A DNA stretch of 64,000 bases. Origin: Dialister hominis. Its GTDB lineage: Bacteria; Bacillota; Negativicutes; Veillonellales; Dialisteraceae. Location: contig NZ_AP019697.1 of NCBI RefSeq assembly GCF_007164725.1, forward strand, positions 664,001-728,000, in the 5' to 3' direction. The notes beneath the pieces are model-generated. The model saw nothing but the letters and a program-made list of their open reading frames with translations. It did no database searches and was not told the origin of the DNA. A program made the position numbers and the translations under genes. Positions 60,753 to 64,000 of this stretch are shown in pieces (within the stretch, counting starts at the first letter, position 1; every line of letters starts with the position of its first letter).

Positions 60753-62579
60753 ATGTGCGGTATTGTAGGTTATGTCGGCAGCGGAGAAGCTTCTGAATTT
60801 TTAATTGACGGGCTCCGTCGTCTTGAATACAGAGGCTATGACTCTGCCGGTATCGCTGTGTATGAAAACGGAAAGATCCAGATCGAAAAGAAGAAAGGCG
60901 GTCTGGCTAATTTGGAAGCTGTTCTTAAGGAACATCCTCTCCATGGACATATCGGGATCGGTCATACACGCTGGGCTACACATGGAAAGCCTTCTGATGT
61001 GAATGCACATCCTCACGGCGACTGCCATAATCACTTTGTCATTGTCCACAACGGTATCATTGAAAATTACATGACGCTGAAAAAGGAATTGATTGAAAAA
61101 GGTCATGTTTTCAAGTCAGAAACGGATACCGAAGTTGTTGCACATCTTGCAGAAGAACTTGATGATGGCAATTTCCTTTCTACTGTCAGAAAAGTACTGG
61201 CTAAAATTGAGGGCTCTTACAGTCTGGTATTCATGGATGATTCCGATCCGGATACCATTATCTGCACGAAGAAGGATAATCCTCTGATTATCGGTCTGGG
61301 CAAGGGAGAAAACTTCATTGCTTCCGATATTCCGGCTGTCATCAACCGTACACGCCAGATTTACATCATGAATGATTATGAACTTGCTGTTGTCAAGAAA
61401 GACAGCATCACTTTCTATGATCATGATGATAAGGAAATCACAAAAGAAATCCATGAAGTAACATGGAGTGCTGAAGCAGCAGAAAAGGGCGGCTATCCGC
61501 ATTTCATGCTGAAAGAAATTTATGAACAGCCGAAGGCTATTCATGATACAGTCCAGATTTATCTTAATAAAGACGGATCCGTAAACTTCAAGGATCTCGG
61601 CTGGACAGAAGACTGCTTTGATGATATTGACCACATCCTGATCACAGCATGCGGAACTGCTTATCATGCAGGTCTTGTAGCAAAGCATTACATTGAACGC
61701 TTTGTCAGAATCCCGGTTTCTGTCGAAATTGCATCTGAATACAGATACAGCAATCCTCTGACGACAAGCAAGACACTCTGTATCGTAGTCAGCCAGTCCG
61801 GTGAAACGATTGATACACTGGCAGCCCTGAAAGAAGCAAAGCGTCTTGGCGCAAAGAGCCTTGCTGTTACCAATTCCATCAGCTCTTCCATTGCAAGAGA
61901 ATCTGATAATGTCATTTACACAATGGCAGGTCCGGAAATTGCAGTTGCATCCACCAAGGCATATACGACACAGCTCGTAGCGCTTCTTCTCCTTGCGCTG
62001 TACATGGGACAGCTCAGGAAGACTGTAAAGCCGGAACTTGTCAAGGAAATCACTGATGCCCTGAAAGATCTGCCGAAACAGATCGAAAAGGTACTGAAGG
62101 AAAATGATTACATGGCAGAAGTAGCTGAACGTCTGATCAAGGCTCACGATATCTTCTATCTGGGACGTTCCATCGACTATGCGATTGCCATGGAAGGCGC
62201 ATTAAAACTGAAGGAAGTATCTTATATCCATGCAGAGGCTTATGCAGCCGGAGAATTAAAGCACGGCACTCTTGCCCTGATTACCGAAGATACACCTGTC
62301 ATTGCTGTAGCTACACAGGATAATGTCAGCTCGAAGATGTACAGCAACATCGAAGAAGTCCGCGCCCGCGGAGCTGAAGTTCTTGGCATCGGTTATGAAG
62401 ATGATGCAGAAATCGGCAAGTACACGACGGAAACTGTCAGAATCCCGAGAGTGGATCCTTTCATTGCGCCGATCCTTTCCGTTATCCCCATGCAGCTTCT
62501 GGCTTACTACACCAGCATCAAGAGAGGCAACAATGTAGATAAGCCCCGCAACCTTGCCAAGTCTGTAACGGTTGAATAA
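60753..62579 (+). CDS. glmS: Glutamine-fructose-6-phosphate aminotransferase
   Basis: The 608-residue enzyme makes glucosamine 6-phosphate for cell wall and LPS. N-terminal Cys2 (MCGIVGYVG) is the glutaminase nucleophile, with RGYDSAGIAV and HTRWATHGKPSDVNAHPH; two SIS domains follow (ITACGTAYHAGLVAKHYIE; VSQSGETIDTLAALKEAK; GRSIDYAIAMEGALKLKEVS) and the terminal DKPRNLAKSVTVE. AAGGAGGA precedes the ATG. The 258-bp leader has no glmS ribozyme core that I can recognise, so regulation differs from Bacillus. Confidence 0.96.
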   Translation: MCGIVGYVGSGEASEFLIDGLRRLEYRGYDSAGIAVYENGKIQIEKKKGGLANLEAVLKEHPLHGHIGIGHTRWATHGKPSDVNAHPHGDCHNHFVIVHNGIIENYMTLKKELIEKGHVFKSETDTEVVAHLAEELDDGNFLSTVRKVLAKIEGSYSLVFMDDSDPDTIICTKKDNPLIIGLGKGENFIASDIPAVINRTRQIYIMNDYELAVVKKDSITFYDHDDKEITKEIHEVTWSAEAAEKGGYPHFMLKEIYEQPKAIHDTVQIYLNKDGSVNFKDLGWTEDCFDDIDHILITACGTAYHAGLVAKHYIERFVRIPVSVEIASEYRYSNPLTTSKTLCIVVSQSGETIDTLAALKEAKRLGAKSLAVTNSISSSIARESDNVIYTMAGPEIAVASTKAYTTQLVALLLLALYMGQLRKTVKPELVKEITDALKDLPKQIEKVLKENDYMAEVAERLIKAHDIFYLGRSIDYAIAMEGALKLKEVSYIHAEAYAAGELKHGTLALITEDTPVIAVATQDNVSSKMYSNIEEVRARGAEVLGIGYEDDAEIGKYTTETVRIPRVDPFIAPILSVIPMQLLAYYTSIKRGNNVDKPRNLAKSVTVE

Positions 62580-62594
62580 TTGAAAATATGACTG

Positions 62595-62640
62595 GATTGC
62601 AAAGAGGCAGGTGGAGAGCCCTGCTTCTGGCAATCTTTTC
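62595..62640 (+). terminator. Terminator after glmS
   Basis: Arms GATTGC...AGGCAGG and CCCTGCT...GCAATC with internal mismatches, then TTTT. Confidence 0.8.
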
Positions 62641-62710
62641 ATTTATGGATATTTTGTCAGTCACCCATTATAACCAAATCGATCATCAAATATCATAAGG
62701 AGGCATCGTT

Positions 62711-63706
62711 ATGGATGTTATTTTTTCCGGAATTCAGCCCAGCGGCGACCTTACACTGGGAAATTATCTTGGGGCATTGAAGAATTTTATTCCGTTCCAG
62801 GATAAGGCAGAATGCTTCTACTGCATTGTAAATCAGCATGCGATCACAGTGCCGCAGGATCCAAAGCTTCTTCATGAAAGAACAAGAAACCTGGCAGCAT
62901 TATATATTGCAGCAGGACTGGATCCGAAAAAAGCAACAATTTTTGTTCAGTCTGAAGTGCCGGAACATGCCCTTCTCGGATGGATGATGATCTGCAGCGC
63001 CTATGTAGGCGAAATGGAAAGAATGACCCAGTATAAGTCCAAAGCGCAGAAACAGGAGAAGAAGAACGGCTTTATCCCTCTTGGACTTTTGACCTATCCT
63101 CCGCTGATGGCAGCTGATATACTGCTTTATCAGGCAACATTCGTGCCGGTAGGCGATGACCAGCGCCAGCATATGGAAATCACAAGAGACCTGGCAGAAA
63201 GATTCAACCGTAAATACGGGGAAGTCTTCACGCTGCCGGAAATGTGGGCTCCTGAAGGAGGCGCACGTGTCATGAGCCTTCAGGAACCGACAAAGAAGAT
63301 GAGCAAATCGGATGACAACGAATGGGCTACCATTCATATGCTTGATGAACCGGACGTTATTACAAAGAAGATCAAGAGAGCAGTGACCGACTCTATCGGA
63401 CACGTTCATTATGACAAGGAAAACCAGCCCGGCGTTTCCAACCTGATGAGCATCCATTCCGCTTTCTCGGGCAAGAACTTCGAAGAAATCGAGAAGATGT
63501 ATGAAGGACAGGGCTACGGCGTGTTCAAGAAAGACCTGATCGATCTCATTGTCGATCAGATGAGCCCTATCCTGAGCCGCTATAAAGAATTGATGGGTAG
63601 CCCGGAACTGGATTCCATTCTTGATGAAGGCGCAGCAAAAGCGCATGCAAGAGCAAGCATTACCTATAACAAGGCCATTCATGCCATGGGTCTGTACCGT
63701 AAATAA
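62711..63706 (+). CDS. trpS: Tryptophanyl-tRNA synthetase
   Basis: The 331-residue class I synthetase has the ATP motif IQPSGDLTLGNYLGALKNFI (TLGN in the HIGH position), KKMSKSDDNEWATI (KMSKS), and PLLMAADILLYQATFVPVGD-like (PPLMAADILLYQATFVPVGD). AAGGAGGCA precedes the ATG. No T-box is visible upstream. Single-gene unit. Confidence 0.96.
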   Translation: MDVIFSGIQPSGDLTLGNYLGALKNFIPFQDKAECFYCIVNQHAITVPQDPKLLHERTRNLAALYIAAGLDPKKATIFVQSEVPEHALLGWMMICSAYVGEMERMTQYKSKAQKQEKKNGFIPLGLLTYPPLMAADILLYQATFVPVGDDQRQHMEITRDLAERFNRKYGEVFTLPEMWAPEGGARVMSLQEPTKKMSKSDDNEWATIHMLDEPDVITKKIKRAVTDSIGHVHYDKENQPGVSNLMSIHSAFSGKNFEEIEKMYEGQGYGVFKKDLIDLIVDQMSPILSRYKELMGSPELDSILDEGAAKAHARASITYNKAIHAMGLYRK

Positions 63707-63709
63707 GAA

Positions 63710-63756
63710 AAAAGGGTCTGTGACGAAATGTGCAGTCATTTCGCCACAGGCCCTTT
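63710..63756 (+). terminator. Terminator after trpS
   Basis: About 20-bp arms AAAAGGGTCTGTGACGAAAT / ATTTCGCCACAGGCCCTTTT, slightly mismatched, TTTT end. Confidence 0.88.
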
Positions 63757-63813
63757 TGCGTATGCAGATCATAATATAAAAGGGGATGTGACAAAATTCA
63801 TCCCAACAAAAAG

Positions 63814-63849
63814 GGCTCTGCCCCGGATCATTTGGTCCGGGGCAGAGCC
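63814..63849. repeat. GC-rich inverted repeat before the last gene
   Basis: Perfect 14-bp arms GGCTCTGCCCCGGA / TCCGGGGCAGAGCC around TCATTTGG. It may be a terminator against read-through or an IS end; 23 bp lie between it and the ATG at 63872. Confidence 0.6.
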
Positions 63850-63871
63850 TTTCGTGTTATAATTTTTTACA

Positions 63872-64000
63872 ATGAAAAATAACAACACTAGCAATCATTT
63901 TACCGCAGAACAAGGCATTTTGCCAATGTTTCCCTCTGAGATTCTCAATGTCGATGATCCTGTTTTAATGTATGACAGATTTATGGAGGAAATCGATCTT
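63872..64000 (+). CDS. Transposase, N-terminal fragment (cut by window end)
   Basis: The first 43 residues, MKNNNTSNHFTAEQGILPMF onward to MYDRFMEEIDL, resemble the N-terminus of IS1182/IS4-type transposases (a short linker, then a helix ending in a leucine-acid pattern). TATAAT is present 10 bp upstream. The family call is tentative because the catalytic core is outside the window. Confidence 0.45.
   Translation, partial: MKNNNTSNHFTAEQGILPMFPSEILNVDDPVLMYDRFMEEIDL

Noticed and set aside
62580-62710. T-box upstream of trpS
   Set aside because: No GGTGG-A/N-ACCGCG-type motif or stem I block; the hairpin there is the glmS terminator.

Overview
The window looks like chromosome from a diderm Firmicute (class Negativicutes, probably Veillonellales; Dialister-like is my best guess, not proven). 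The reasons are Firmicutes-style gene neighbourhoods (dnaX-ybaB-recR-bofA behind an SRP RNA, hslVU, azlCD, a T-box leader, a SpoIID-like protein, a SCIFF peptide with its maturase) together with outer-membrane genes (an LptD/OstA-like protein, a secretin, SecDF-YajC) and a moderate GC content. Most of it is dense, co-directional housekeeping sequence.

Layout. 0-3.5 kb: 3' end of dnaE, etfBA, and a class IV aminotransferase homologue that lacks the catalytic lysine. 3.7-13 kb: a long same-strand run ruvC-ruvA-ruvB, DUF2905, SpoIID-like, queA, tgt, yajC, 5-formyl-THF cyclo-ligase, secD, secF. 13-15.6 kb: mtaB (apparently leaderless), a HIT protein, rpsU, a YqeY-like protein. 15.8-23.4 kb: two tandem paralogous 631-residue glutamine synthetases, separated and followed by mobile DNA. 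A 424-bp MITE lies 29 bp upstream of the second copy. Beyond that copy is an IS1249-like (IS256-group) element whose transposase gene is broken by a nested IS1634-like element. 23.7-24.0 kb: three minus-strand tRNAs (Pro, Gly, Thr). 24-31.7 kb: two unrecognised proteins, the SCIFF precursor and its radical SAM maturase, then three exported or envelope proteins ending in LptD. 31.8-37 kb: glucose-6-phosphate isomerase, a PilP/GspC-like protein with a secretin, and an ABC-F ATPase. 37-40.5 kb (minus): dnaX-ybaB-recR-bofA behind SRP RNA. 40.6-47 kb: fumC and a complete ribose operon rbsKDACB. 47-50.8 kb: murB, a P-loop/Asp23 fusion, then a cysteine-type T-box leader in front of a sulfhydrylase. 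51-55.3 kb: a thioesterase (minus), hslVU, birA-bioY. 55.4-56.6 kb: an intact IS30-family element. 56.7-63.7 kb: coaX, tRNA-Glu, azlCD (minus), sppA, a Yip1-like protein, glmS, trpS. The window ends in the first 43 codons of another transposase.

The observations I rate highest are: (1) the D-amino-acid/branched-chain aminotransferase homologue with Leu where the Schiff-base Lys should be; (2) the MITE with exact 8-bp target duplication and a decayed zinc-ribbon transposase start, clearly related to the IS next door; (3) the P-loop NTPase fused to an Asp23/Gls24 domain; (4) the unrecognised envelope and hypothetical genes around the SCIFF pair; (5) the Cys T-box, whose specifier TGC and discriminator-pairing A both point to tRNA-Cys, followed by a possible nonapeptide leader ORF. 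I found no CRISPR array, phage or conjugative module. All functional calls come from reading motifs; no database search was run.
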